DNA of 64,000 nt from Sphingobacterium sp. CZ-UAM (GCF_002000245.1 NZ_MTCM01000002.1:848245-912244); one strand, 5' to 3'; shown: positions 15,464-23,699, counted from the stretch's first letter. The notes: generated by a model from the sequence alone, not told the origin. Made by a program: numbers and translations.

Positions 15464-16477
15464 TTATTTTTTCAAAAGATCTTTGATATAATCTTCTTTT
15501 AAATCCGAGGGCTGGTCAAAATTCAATTTTGGATTCTGTGGAACAAAGCCAAAAAATCGAAGACATGAAAAAATAATATGTTCTTTCTGTTTTCTCATGC
15601 CTATTCTAAATACTGCATTTAATTCATTTGATTTATCTGATAGATATCTATCCAGTGTTTTTGCAATCAAACTATTGAATTTATTTAAAGGTGATGCACG
15701 TTCGTCCCATCGCCAATTTTCCATTATCTCTGAATGTAGTTTATTTAAATAGTTCAGCTCAATTTTGGGGTATAATTCCTCATCTTGAAATATCTTCATG
15801 ATAGCTTGCGAAGTCGTGCTATTCATTTTTTTTATTACTTGGACAATAGGAAGATTTTTTGAATAGGTATGTTTTTTATTCAATGATCGAATGAAAAATT
15901 TCACATCTTCTTCAGAAAGATGCTTTGAAAACCATTCTTCTATTCTCCGCTCTAACAATAGAGTTAAAACAAGATCCCTTTCTTCCAAGCCAATTTTGAG
16001 GGTATTCTCCTTGATGACGTCTTTGTTTTCAGCTTTCAACCGAAAAGTTGCATCACTCCTATCAAGATGTTCCTTCATGAGAAGGATATTTATGATTTCT
16101 TTTAGTTGTTCGACTTCGTTAGAAATATTTCTGCTTTTAGAAGTTTCAGAATATGCATCATAGGATTCATAAAGATGTCTATAATATGTATTCCATTCAT
16201 ATTTAGCGAATAAATATGTAATAGCTGTTATTTCTTCAAATAGGCGAGTGATGACCAAAATTTCTTCGTCTCGAAAATCTCTAAATTCTATTGGCTGAAA
16301 ATACAATTGAATGAAATAGGGAATATTCCAGTCCTCCCCCTCAACATATCTTTCTATATTTATATTTAGTTCTTTTACATTTTCACTATTTACGCTGGAG
16401 AATTCAGGCTCGTATTGATAGTATGTTTCCAAGCTTTTTGGATCAATAGTATAGGTGATGGATATCTTTTTTGGCAT
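15464..16477 (-). CDS. Orphan island protein, mostly helical
   Basis: 337 residues, soluble, mostly helical after a beta-rich start (KISITYTIDPKSLETYYQYE). Clusters of Glu/Lys/Arg helices fill 90-260. No motif or domain recognised. It is first in the leftward group of three (with 14836 and the helicase-like gene) and lies just downstream of the integrase gene. Placement next to int suggests a role in element maintenance or excision rather than cargo. Confidence 0.55.
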   Translation of the reverse strand: MPKKISITYTIDPKSLETYYQYEPEFSSVNSENVKELNINIERYVEGEDWNIPYFIQLYFQPIEFRDFRDEEILVITRLFEEITAITYLFAKYEWNTYYRHLYESYDAYSETSKSRNISNEVEQLKEIINILLMKEHLDRSDATFRLKAENKDVIKENTLKIGLEERDLVLTLLLERRIEEWFSKHLSEEDVKFFIRSLNKKHTYSKNLPIVQVIKKMNSTTSQAIMKIFQDEELYPKIELNYLNKLHSEIMENWRWDERASPLNKFNSLIAKTLDRYLSDKSNELNAVFRIGMRKQKEHIIFSCLRFFGFVPQNPKLNFDQPSDLKEDYIKDLLKK

Positions 16478-16543
16478 TAGGTATGTTTTTTACCAAAAAT
16501 TGGAAAAGCCTATCAAATTAACAATAGGCTTTCCCAAAAATAT

Positions 16544-16593
16544 TGAGACATGATTTTTTACAAGGGGGTATAAATATTATTTTTCGTGTCTCA
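16544..16593. repeat. Conserved-loop hairpin, copy C
   Basis: TGAGACA (16544-16550) pairs with TGTCTCA (16587-16593), with TGATTTTTT facing ATTTTTCG. The loop is ACAAGGGGGTATAAATA. Two bases separate it from the integrase stop codon. Confidence 0.65.
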
Positions 16594-16595
16594 CT

Positions 16596-17729
16596 TTAAA
16601 GTTCAGGCATAACATGCTTCAATTCATCCGCATTATGAACACCTAATCCACGAAGGTATTTAAGCGTTACAATCATATCAGAATGCCCCAACAGTTGTTG
16701 GAGTATATGAAGGTCTTTTGTCTTCTTATAGACGTTTACAGAAGCTGTATGGCGGAACGAATAGATTGTTTGGTTCTTCTCAATAATACCTTCTTTCTCC
16801 ATTAACTTAAACATCCTTGTCCATGCGGTGCTAAAGTAATAAGGGTTATGAATTTCAGGCTTTCTTGTAAATAGATTGTCGTCGTATGATAGACCTTCTA
16901 GTCTTTCTATTATTAGTTCTCTAACATAATGAGGTATTGGGACCGTTCTAATTTTCTTTCCTTTATTTTCATCTCCTGAAAGATGTATCTCGGTGACGTT
17001 ATTTTTGAAATGGTAACGTTTAAGCAATCTGATTTCATTATGTGGACGTAATAAACATCCATAACTCATTAAACAGCAAAGATAGAGGTCTTTGTGATTA
17101 GTCTTGAGAAATGACAATACCTCTTTAATTTGGTTGTCGGAATATATTTGATGTAGCTTTGGTGTAGCCTTTCTCTTATCTGTTCTATTAATTATTGAGG
17201 TGTTAAACTCGAAATCTTTATCAATTTCGGCAAAGATCGCTTTTATATGGCGCCTAGAAATCATATAGTTAGAAGCACTTGAATTGAATTGGTTCATGTA
17301 TTCTTGAATTCTCGATCGTTGTAAGTTGTTGATGTTTCCGTTCAATTCTTCGGGTGAGAGAAATTGCTTCAATTTTTCAGTGAGCTTTTCTAGATGATAA
17401 ACATATTTAGGTGATAGATTTGCTTTTCTTTTATTGTTTATTGCAATATCTAATAAGTCTTTTAGGGGAGTATTTTCTGTTGTTTTGATCCTTAGCTTCG
17501 ATTGGTTGACAGGGTATTTACCAAATTCGATAGCCTTTCTAAATTCATACTCTAGAAGTCTTAATTGTTCTGTGCGCTCCTTAATAGTTATGGACGAATT
17601 GGGCTGTATGTCTAGCCCTAGTTTGATGCCCGTATATTCTTTGTATTTTTTATCTCCAATTTTGATATAGATGTATGAGCGTTTCGTTAGGTCGTCGGTA
17701 GTGGATATTGAAATTTGTGCTTTGATCAT
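16596..17729 (-). CDS. Tyrosine recombinase (integrase) of the island
   Basis: 377 residues. An N-terminal arm-binding region is followed by a SAM-like core-binding domain (about 88-175) and the catalytic domain. Visible catalytic residues are Arg228 in CLLRPHNEI, Lys in the NKGKK beta-hairpin (about 256-259), Arg326-His327 in YSFRHT, His349 in LLGHS and Tyr358 in LKYLRG. The first His of the HxxR box is replaced by Tyr323, a change seen in other Bacteroidota integrases. It should recombine the island ends in the tRNA-Lys anticodon loop. Direct TGTTCTC boxes lie 7-26 bp upstream of its start and could let it regulate its own promoter. Confidence 0.9.
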   Translation of the reverse strand: MIKAQISISTTDDLTKRSYIYIKIGDKKYKEYTGIKLGLDIQPNSSITIKERTEQLRLLEYEFRKAIEFGKYPVNQSKLRIKTTENTPLKDLLDIAINNKRKANLSPKYVYHLEKLTEKLKQFLSPEELNGNINNLQRSRIQEYMNQFNSSASNYMISRRHIKAIFAEIDKDFEFNTSIINRTDKRKATPKLHQIYSDNQIKEVLSFLKTNHKDLYLCCLMSYGCLLRPHNEIRLLKRYHFKNNVTEIHLSGDENKGKKIRTVPIPHYVRELIIERLEGLSYDDNLFTRKPEIHNPYYFSTAWTRMFKLMEKEGIIEKNQTIYSFRHTASVNVYKKTKDLHILQQLLGHSDMIVTLKYLRGLGVHNADELKHVMPEL

Positions 17730-17735
17730 TATAGT

Positions 17736-17755
17736 TGTTCTCGCACTGTTCTCCC
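17736..17755 (+). promoter_or_regulatory. Candidate integrase arm sites, right end
   Basis: TGTTCTCGCA followed by CTGTTCTCCC, two direct TGTTCTC boxes 11 bp apart. They match the pair at 5471-5491 in sequence and orientation and sit between the integrase start and attR. Confidence 0.45.
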
Positions 17756-17906
17756 AATAAATTACATCTATTTAAACTATCTCTATGTATAGGTAATTAT
17801 TATAAGAGTCGTGTAACGAATTAACCAATCAATAGGCTATATCTATTTGCTAAATGGCCAAAAATCTCCCTTGAATGTCATAAAAGTCAAAAAAATATTC
17901 TTTTCC

Positions 17907-17989
17907 ACTTGACTTTCTCTCCGCTGAATCTTACATTTGATTTATCGAATGACTTCGTAGCTCAGTTGGTAGAGCAACAGACTCTTAAT
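17907..17989 (+). repeat. attR: island-borne promoter plus tRNA-Lys 5' half
   Basis: 83 bp repeat of 5260-5342 (81 identical). It joins to the chromosomal 3' half in the anticodon loop, restoring a complete tRNA gene. The two differences lie in the promoter spacer, not in the tRNA. Confidence 0.8.
17909..17939 (+). promoter_or_regulatory. Promoter of tRNA-Lys
   Basis: TTG at 17909-17911, 20 bp spacer, then TACATTTG at 17932-17939, a good match to the Bacteroidota consensus. It is 12 bp upstream of the tRNA. Its TTGACTTT also pairs with AAAGTCAA at 17883-17890, which could be an operator or chance. Confidence 0.65.
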
Positions 17990-18023
17990 CTGTGGGTCCT
18001 GAGTTCGAGCCTCAGCGGGGTCA
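17951..18023 (+). tRNA. tRNA-Lys(CTT)
   Basis: A 73-base cloverleaf. The acceptor stem GACTTCG/CGGGGTC has two G-U pairs, the D arm is GCTC/GAGC, and the anticodon stem ACAGA/TCTGT carries loop CTCTTAA with anticodon CTT. The T arm is CTGAG-TTCGAGC-CTCAG and the discriminator is A. CCA is not encoded. It decodes AAG. By position the 5' 39 bases come from the island and the remaining 34 from the original chromosome. Confidence 0.95.
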
Positions 18024-18029
18024 CTTTTT

Positions 18030-18064
18030 AAAAAAGCCGTTTTACGTAGTAGGATGGCTTTTTT
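18030..18064 (+). terminator. Terminator of tRNA-Lys
   Basis: AAAAAAGCC (18030-18038) pairs with GGCTTTTTT (18056-18064), directly after the tRNA. A near copy of this segment occurs at 20935-20983. Confidence 0.75.
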
Positions 18065-18472
18065 CGTTTTTAGGGTAGTTTAGGGAATTATACCCCATGC
18101 GTTTTGAAATCCCTCAAAACGGTGTGTTTTGCATAGTTTTTTGTTGAACTTCACGTAAAACCGTCACAAAGTATAAGTAATAGGACCCAAAAGACTGCTT
18201 TAATATACCTGATAGCGTTCGAGCTATAGCTAATTGTTGAAGAATAACTACCTGCATATTGCAAACCAATATACAGGTAGTAAATAAAAATCAACGATAT
18301 GAATATAATACTTCAAAATGACTTTATTGTCTTTTGAGAAGCTATAACATTAGGACTGTTTAACATCCTTAGCAAGAGGGGTATAGAATTCCGGTATCCT
18401 GAAAATTCCGTCCTGCATATCACATTCATTGGCTGCTAGGGCATTTAATTCCAGTGTTCCAAAATTCCTCTC
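18065..18472. other. Non-coding stretch with two hairpins
   Basis: No gene is seen. CGTTTTGA/TCAAAACG (18100-18121) is a short perfect hairpin. ACTACCTGCATATTG (18247-18261) pairs over 15 bp, one mismatch, with 18267-18281 around a 5-base loop, and may terminate the leftward surface-protein gene at 18473. Confidence 0.5.
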
Positions 18473-20110
18473 TTATTCGGCAATACAGCGTACCGAATAT
18501 CCCGAGACGGCTGTATGTCCAACATTCGCTGTGTTACGCACTGTGGCGATGTCCCGAAGGATTGATAATCTGTAAACCTGATCCACCGTCGTAAGCTCCG
18601 ATGTCCAGAACGGTCCGCTTCCTCCGCGCCACGCCCATTTACCATCTCTGCTGTCACGAAAGCCGGAAGCCGGAAAAGTGAGTATAACCGATCGGTTCCG
18701 CTTGCTGGTTAGTATTTTTGCAGGTCCATAAGCTACGTTTGTTGCTGTTGTTCCCCAGGTACCACTATTGTTGCTTACGCTCATATCCTGAAGCAATTGG
18801 TCATATTCATTCTTACTTGGGATACGGTAACCGCTTGGGCAGGGATCATTGGCTGTCTTCTGCGGTGCCGTTGTTGTGCCGCTGTTCCAAGCGTTGGCCG
18901 GTGCAGCTGTCGTATTCCAGTTTGAAATCGCATTTTCGGAACTACTTGCATTTGCAACCACGGCCGAACGTCCAAATTGGTAAAAATTCCCCCCCAAGGA
19001 GGAAATCACAGGATCCAGGTCTGGATTAACATCTGTATTCGCACCCAAATTATGGCGCATCCAGATCTTGCCATTGATGCGGGCTGCAGATTGTCCCTGA
19101 TAGGTCAGATAAATATCATTGGGAACAATGGTGAGATTGAGGTTATATTTCACCCCAGGGGTAATGTTCAGATTCGCCAAAGCTGTCAAATTTGTTACTC
19201 TAATCTCACCGATGGCGAAACCTGAAAAGTGTAACATTCCGGTCGTCGTGTTGGCATTGAGTTTTCGGGGAGCAGCATTCACGACCATGGTATTTAGACC
19301 TGAAAAATCAAGCCCTGCTTCGCCTACAGTACCTTTTCGCGTAATCGCAGCGTCCTGTAAAGCAATGTCTGCCTGCGCATAATGGTCATAAATTCCTCCC
19401 CGGATATCAACGATATTATAACCTGTAGCCGTGGCATCTACTTTTGTGGTAATCTCGCTAAACTGATGTTTCAGTATCACTTCTAGGTTATTGTCCGCAT
19501 TACTCACCAATTGCATATCCTTTCGGAAATACATGAGATCAGTCGAGTCCGCATTCACATCCATTACACTAGACCCGGCCAAGGTCTTATTGTTCGCATC
19601 TGAAAAAGTGATAGCAGGTAATACAGAAGTACTTCCTACCGAATAAGCAATAAACGTATAGTTTTCACCACCGTTCAGGATCAGGGCCTCAGTACTGCTT
19701 TCTTGACCACGTGTATAATCACGCTCAGTCACATAGTTTTCACTGGCATCATAGACCGCCACTTTATATTTAACATTTTCCGGCAAATCTTCCCGTACTA
19801 CGGCGGCACGCTTACCGCCTAATGAAGCGTTTTTACCTAATGTAGCCTCTTGAGTGACAGGGATAAGCTCAGAGACTATGCTTAGATCCTTATTAATCGC
19901 AACCACCTGACGCTGCAAACTAGATGCAGTACTACCTGTAGAAGCTTTGGAGCCAATCACGCCACCTTGATCAAACTCGGCACCCGATAAATTTACACGA
20001 ATAGCTGCTTTACCTTCCGGTAACGTATCACCCTGCTCATTTTTACAGGCACCTAAACTGATTACAAATGCCAGTAACAAACTTGAATATTTTATACTAT
20101 TTTTTAACAT
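18473..20110 (-). CDS. Surface lipoprotein, fimbrillin-like with C-terminal FISUMP domain
   Basis: 545 residues. The type II signal peptide has lipobox SLGAC (Cys22), so the protein is lipid-anchored and probably surface exposed. The first ~310 residues resemble fimbrillin-type beta-sandwich domains (RVNLSGAEFD, YTFIAYSVGS, LEVILKHQFSEITTKVD). The last ~200 residues are a FISUMP domain: GKIWMRHNLG, NFYQFGR, NDPCPSGYRIPSKNEYDQLL, FPASGFRD, FWTSE and SGYSVRC. Members are presumed fimbrial tip or adhesin components. A 59-residue protein gene lies 41 bp upstream in the same orientation and is a regular companion of such genes. Confidence 0.85.
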   Translation of the reverse strand: MLKNSIKYSSLLLAFVISLGACKNEQGDTLPEGKAAIRVNLSGAEFDQGGVIGSKASTGSTASSLQRQVVAINKDLSIVSELIPVTQEATLGKNASLGGKRAAVVREDLPENVKYKVAVYDASENYVTERDYTRGQESSTEALILNGGENYTFIAYSVGSTSVLPAITFSDANNKTLAGSSVMDVNADSTDLMYFRKDMQLVSNADNNLEVILKHQFSEITTKVDATATGYNIVDIRGGIYDHYAQADIALQDAAITRKGTVGEAGLDFSGLNTMVVNAAPRKLNANTTTGMLHFSGFAIGEIRVTNLTALANLNITPGVKYNLNLTIVPNDIYLTYQGQSAARINGKIWMRHNLGANTDVNPDLDPVISSLGGNFYQFGRSAVVANASSSENAISNWNTTAAPANAWNSGTTTAPQKTANDPCPSGYRIPSKNEYDQLLQDMSVSNNSGTWGTTATNVAYGPAKILTSKRNRSVILTFPASGFRDSRDGKWAWRGGSGPFWTSELTTVDQVYRLSILRDIATVRNTANVGHTAVSGYSVRCIAE

Positions 20111-20151
20111 ACAATTTCATATTGATTTAATAAAAAGTCAGCTTACAAGAC

Positions 20152-20331
20152 TTACCAGCCCATATTGCTGTTGTTATCGTCGGCAGTTTCCCATTCGCTT
20201 TTGACCGAACCTGTATTATCCCCAGGCTGTATGTTTGCAGATCCAGCAGCTATGCCTTCTTCCATTGCAATTATTGTAATTTCAATTTTAGGGGTTAAAT
20301 AGAGCTTTTTTCTTTCTTGATTCTTTACCAT
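20152..20331 (-). CDS. Small companion protein of the fimbrillin/FISUMP gene
   Basis: 59 residues: a basic start MVKNQERKKLYLTPKIEITI, then MEEGIAAGSANIQPGD and an acidic end SEWETADDNNSNMGW. This matches the short Bacteroidota proteins with a KP-x-I-E-V start, a GIAAGSA core and a W-E-x...W tail, which precede fimbrillin or FISUMP genes. The function is unknown, and there is no classical signal peptide. The spacing of 41 bp to the lipoprotein gene suggests one transcript. The ATG at 20331 is the only reasonable start. Confidence 0.7.
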   Translation of the reverse strand: MVKNQERKKLYLTPKIEITIIAMEEGIAAGSANIQPGDNTGSVKSEWETADDNNSNMGW

Positions 20332-20734
20332 GACCGTTATTTTTTATGTTAGTAATTTTTTAGGATTAACAAGCCATCTAAACAATGTAATTTGCCAAAA
20401 AGGTGTTTGCTTAGAAGAATAATTCCTATTTTATAGAATGACAGTCAAACATGTTTCCTCCGTCAACATATACATTTCAGTGATTAAGATCTTTGAATCC
20501 TGCTTGCAAGATCAATACTTACTATTAACATTTTCAAAATTAGGAAGAATCGGGACCGATATAGTTTCAAGAATTATTACAAGAGTTATAAAAATTATTT
20601 ATAAGCGTGTAAGGTCCGGTTACCGTCGCTTTCAGTTTTTCCTTTCTGAGAAGGCCCTTGCATCATTTTTATTACATAAGATTAAGCTTCTCTTTAATAC
20701 GTCATAGTTGAATCGTATTTATTCCGTTCTTGCA
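20332..20734. other. AT-rich non-coding stretch
   Basis: Upstream region of the small companion protein. A rightward open frame at 20438-20707 has no protein-like features. No promoter could be fixed with confidence. Confidence 0.4.
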
Positions 20735-20932
20735 TTACCATACCTGAATAAAAAGGGCTTTTGCTATTTCTAAGCCTCCTTTTTCAATAAAGTATTCAGC
20801 CTTCTTAAATATCAATGTATCATTGGTGATACTTCCATCCGTCTTGTGATCAACTTCTAAAATTTTCAACCGTGTTGTAAAGAGCCTCAGTCTCTTTAAC
20901 AGTTGAACTACAAGCAATAAAAAAATCGGAAA
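20735..20932 (-). pseudogene. Probable remnant of a small lipoprotein gene
   Basis: Leftward reading gives a hydrophobic stretch running into an IACSS-like lipobox and TVKETEALYNTVENF in one frame. After an apparent frameshift near 20850, DHKTDGSITNDTLIFKKAEYFIEKGGLEIAKALFIQVW follows in another. This suggests a decayed lipoprotein gene of about 60-65 residues. No family recognised. It could also be chance. Confidence 0.25.
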
Positions 20933-20934
20933 AT

Positions 20935-20983
20935 AGCGGTCACTTATAGAAAAACCGTTTTACATAAGTAGGACGGCTTTTTG
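20935..20983 (+). repeat. Near copy of the tRNA-Lys 3' end and terminator
   Basis: AGCGGTCACTTATAGAAAAA followed by CCGTTTTAC, TAAGTAGGA and GGCTTTTT closely parallels the end of tRNA-Lys plus its terminator at about 18014-18062, with scattered changes and a 2-base gap. It lies 2.9 kb to the right of the intact gene, as an old island boundary would. Confidence 0.5.
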
Positions 20984-20995
20984 TTCATGGAGAAA

Positions 20996-22138
20996 TTATC
21001 GCCTTCTTTTTCTATAATGCAAATAATAATATGCCAATAACAGACTGAACAACATCAACAAAGCGCCAAGGATAAAGGCTGAACCGGGAAAATATATGGG
21101 TGCTTTTTTGTGGCTGAAATAATAGAAAGTTTGGGTCATTAGCAAAGGACCAAAGATTGCGGTAAGGCTCAATACACTATTTATTCCGCCTTGTAGTGCA
21201 CCTTGTTCATTGGATGGCACTTGTGCCGTGATGAGCGATTGCAAAGCGGGATAGGCTATGCCTCCAAGACAGTAAGGTATTAAAAACACATAAAGCATCC
21301 AACCCTGGGTGGCAACGGCAAAAAGTACCATACCTATGGCATACAAAAGCAAACCGAGGTACACACTTTTTTCATTCCCCAATCGAGGGGTCGTGTAACG
21401 AATAAGCACCCCCTGTACCAAACCTATCATACCACCTAGTATGGCTAACGAAATACCTACTTGCACTTCTGTCCAGTCAAATTGATCCATGACAAAAAAG
21501 CTCCAAGTGCTTTGCCCGGCATAACCGGCTATATTAAAAACGAAAAAGCAAACTACTAATCCAAAGATTGCAGGATATTTTACAAACAGCTTTAGCGAAC
21601 CAATGGGATTGGCATTTTTCCAATCAAAAGGTCGGCGATTTTCGGGTTTTAAGGATTCGGGAAGAACAAAATAACCGAGTAGGAAATTTAAAAAACAAAG
21701 TAAGGCCGCAGCATAAAAAGGCGCACGTAATCCCCATACGGAAAGCAATCCGCCAAGAGCAGGTCCTACAACAAAACCCAAACCAAAAGCGGCCCCTATC
21801 ACGCCAAAATTTTTTGTGCGATTTTCATCCGTGCTTATGTCGGCTACGTAAGCGGTAGCCACTGTAAAACTGGCTCCGGTAATGCCGGAGAGCACCCTTC
21901 CAATAACTAGCAGCGTGTACGTGTGTGCCAAAGCAAGCAATAAATAGTCGGCAAAAAAAACAAGTAATGAAATAAGTATTACCGGTCGCCTTCCATACTT
22001 GTCGCTCAGATTTCCTACCAACGGCGAAAAGATAAATTGCATAATGGCATATACCGTAAGTAGATAGCCACCCCAAATACTTGCCTGACCAATGGAAACG
22101 TTTCTTAGCTCCGAAATGAGTCTGGGCATAATAGGCAT
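20996..22138 (-). CDS. TetA-like MFS drug transporter, first helix probably lost by frameshift
   Basis: 380 residues in the open frame, starting MPIMPRL in what should be the loop after helix 1. Family motifs are present: GNLSDKYGRRPVILIS (MFS motif A), a GxxxGPxxGG-type GFVVGPALGG (motif C), and eleven further hydrophobic helices. Upstream, the same frame still encodes TKLHNAALVFIFITITIDAIGFGL, which is clearly TetA helix 1, but a stop precedes it and no ATG is available. An ATG at 22263 in another frame begins MAKLFNYKSGITKRNQ. A one-base shift near 22205-22222 would join them into a protein of about 421 residues, the usual TetA length. It is therefore a mutated gene or a sequence error. 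Substrate class is tetracycline-like drug/proton antiport by family only. Confidence 0.75.
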   Translation of the reverse strand: MPIMPRLISELRNVSIGQASIWGGYLLTVYAIMQFIFSPLVGNLSDKYGRRPVILISLLVFFADYLLLALAHTYTLLVIGRVLSGITGASFTVATAYVADISTDENRTKNFGVIGAAFGLGFVVGPALGGLLSVWGLRAPFYAAALLCFLNFLLGYFVLPESLKPENRRPFDWKNANPIGSLKLFVKYPAIFGLVVCFFVFNIAGYAGQSTWSFFVMDQFDWTEVQVGISLAILGGMIGLVQGVLIRYTTPRLGNEKSVYLGLLLYAIGMVLFAVATQGWMLYVFLIPYCLGGIAYPALQSLITAQVPSNEQGALQGGINSVLSLTAIFGPLLMTQTFYYFSHKKAPIYFPGSAFILGALLMLFSLLLAYYYLHYRKRRR

Positions 22139-22532
22139 GATTAACCCAAAACCAATAGCGTCGATCGTGATGGTAATAAAAATAAATACTAAGGCAGCGT
22201 TGTGCAGTTTCGTTCCTGGTTCCTTTTAGTAATACCTGATTTATAATTGAATAATTTAGCCATTTTTGCCTATTGGAAATTATGTTGTTCAAATTATATG
22301 CAGTAAAGGTCAGTATACTAGTGCCTTGTGCTATTACATAATTATGGAAAAGAGTTGTAACATTCTTAGTTTTTCTCGCTGAAATCTCCTTGTAGATGTC
22401 GGATAATCAGACCAAAAATCTCCTAGCAAATTGGCCGCTCGATCTTTTTCAACGGCAAGTGTTATTATTCCAGCTACTTGTATTATTGAAGATCGTTATA
22501 GTATAGTTGCTTCAAAAGCCTATTCAAATTAT

Positions 22533-23699
22533 TTAAATCGTAACAATGATATTGTTTTGCCGTAGATAATCACTTGGTGACATATTCGTAACCTTTTTAA
22601 AGTTCCGATAAAAACTTGTTTTGGAACTGAATCCACATTCAAATGCCAATGACACTAAATTATATTTTCGATTTTCTGGTATTAGGACTATTTGTTTGAA
22701 TGTCTCCACCCTAAATGAATTGACGTAGTCATAGAAATTCTTGCCTTCTATCGAATTTATGACCTGAGAAAGTGAACCGGGTGGAATAGTCAGGAGGATT
22801 GCCAGATCACCTAATGTCAAATCTGGATTTTGGTAACATTTCTTATCTTCCATCAACTGGGTAAGCTCAGCGTAAATTCTGTTCCTCTCGGTATCTTCTA
22901 ACCTTGTTTTTTCATATTTAATTTTATCAGATTTTTCCTCTTTACCAACAGCTGCGGTATACAGTGGATTTATCGTTCGTTCAATCTCTTTGGGAAGAAG
23001 TACTTCATGTGTTGACAATGCATTTGAAAAGATACCTACCTGTCGGATACCGAAGTATCCGATAAAAAAAATAAATAGTGTTATCCCTATAAATAAGACC
23101 GGCGGGATCTGTACCGTTATTACAATTGCCCAGATAACCCCCATTCCGAAAACAAGATATTGCATCCAGTTCAGCGTAATTTTGTTGGTATTGGAAAACT
23201 GTGCTTTAATGTTTCGCTTGTGTCGATATAAAAGGATCGTGGATAAAATAATATATGTAGCTCCAGAAATCATAAGACCAGACTCCATAATCAAAAACAC
23301 AAGATCAAATTCAGGCGCAACATGGTGGTATCCTTTTGTGGTAACAATTGCAACGGGCAATAAAAAAACTAACGCCATAGCTATTACAACAGCAGGAATA
23401 AAATGAAACAAATAGTGCCATGTACATTTCTGTTGACCACTTACAAAAACAATATATAAGTACAAAAATGGGCCATGTAGATATGGAAATGGCAATTCCC
23501 AGCCAATTAGCTTTGGTATTTTTTGTATTTCGCCCGAGCCATAAAGCCCTATGAGAATAAGGTCAAAAAAAGCAAAAAAAAGCCAAGATGCTAAAATTTT
23601 GTCTGCAACATTTTTCCGTTTTTTGGTCAGGAGTAACAGAAAAAGAAATAACGAGATGCTAACGCCAAAAAAATAAATAAATAGCCAAGCTAAGTTCAT
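22533..23699 (-). CDS. Membrane-bound AraC-family regulator
   Basis: 388 residues. The N-terminal half has seven hydrophobic helices (residues about 2-215). A charged linker follows, then a C-terminal AraC/XylS DNA-binding domain (about 285-385) with DLAILLTIPPGSLSQVINS as the first helix-turn-helix and LVSLAFECGFSSKTSFYRNFKKVTNMSPSDY as the second. This architecture is frequent in Bacteroidota. The signal sensed by the membrane part is unknown. It may regulate the small lipoprotein gene 220 bp upstream or the transporter downstream. Confidence 0.85.
   Translation of the reverse strand: MNLAWLFIYFFGVSISLFLFLLLLTKKRKNVADKILASWLFFAFFDLILIGLYGSGEIQKIPKLIGWELPFPYLHGPFLYLYIVFVSGQQKCTWHYLFHFIPAVVIAMALVFLLPVAIVTTKGYHHVAPEFDLVFLIMESGLMISGATYIILSTILLYRHKRNIKAQFSNTNKITLNWMQYLVFGMGVIWAIVITVQIPPVLFIGITLFIFFIGYFGIRQVGIFSNALSTHEVLLPKEIERTINPLYTAAVGKEEKSDKIKYEKTRLEDTERNRIYAELTQLMEDKKCYQNPDLTLGDLAILLTIPPGSLSQVINSIEGKNFYDYVNSFRVETFKQIVLIPENRKYNLVSLAFECGFSSKTSFYRNFKKVTNMSPSDYLRQNNIIVTI

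Larger units (their letters stand above)
5343..17989. mobile_element. Integrative island in tRNA-Lys(CTT), about 12.6 kb
   Basis: It is bounded by the 83-bp direct repeat ending in the tRNA anticodon loop and carries a tyrosine recombinase gene (16596-17729) next to the right end. Its base composition is clearly more AT-rich than the flanking DNA. Paired TGTTCTC sites lie just inside both ends. Cargo in order: non-coding structured region, membrane protein, nuclease-ATPase-S1 fusion, small FlbD-like protein, three small proteins, RadC/JAB protein, degenerate SF2 helicase, two orphan proteins and the integrase. No relaxase or conjugation genes are visible, so if it moves between cells it must use a helper. 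Confidence 0.85.

Noticed and set aside
20438..20707. 89-codon rightward ORF
   Set aside because: No protein-like pattern and no promoter; opposite to the genes around it.
20835..20910. tRNA-like pattern on the reverse strand (CTTGT...ACAAG arms, GTTCAACTG)
   Set aside because: Anticodon and T arms do not pair; a decayed lipoprotein gene explains the sequence better.
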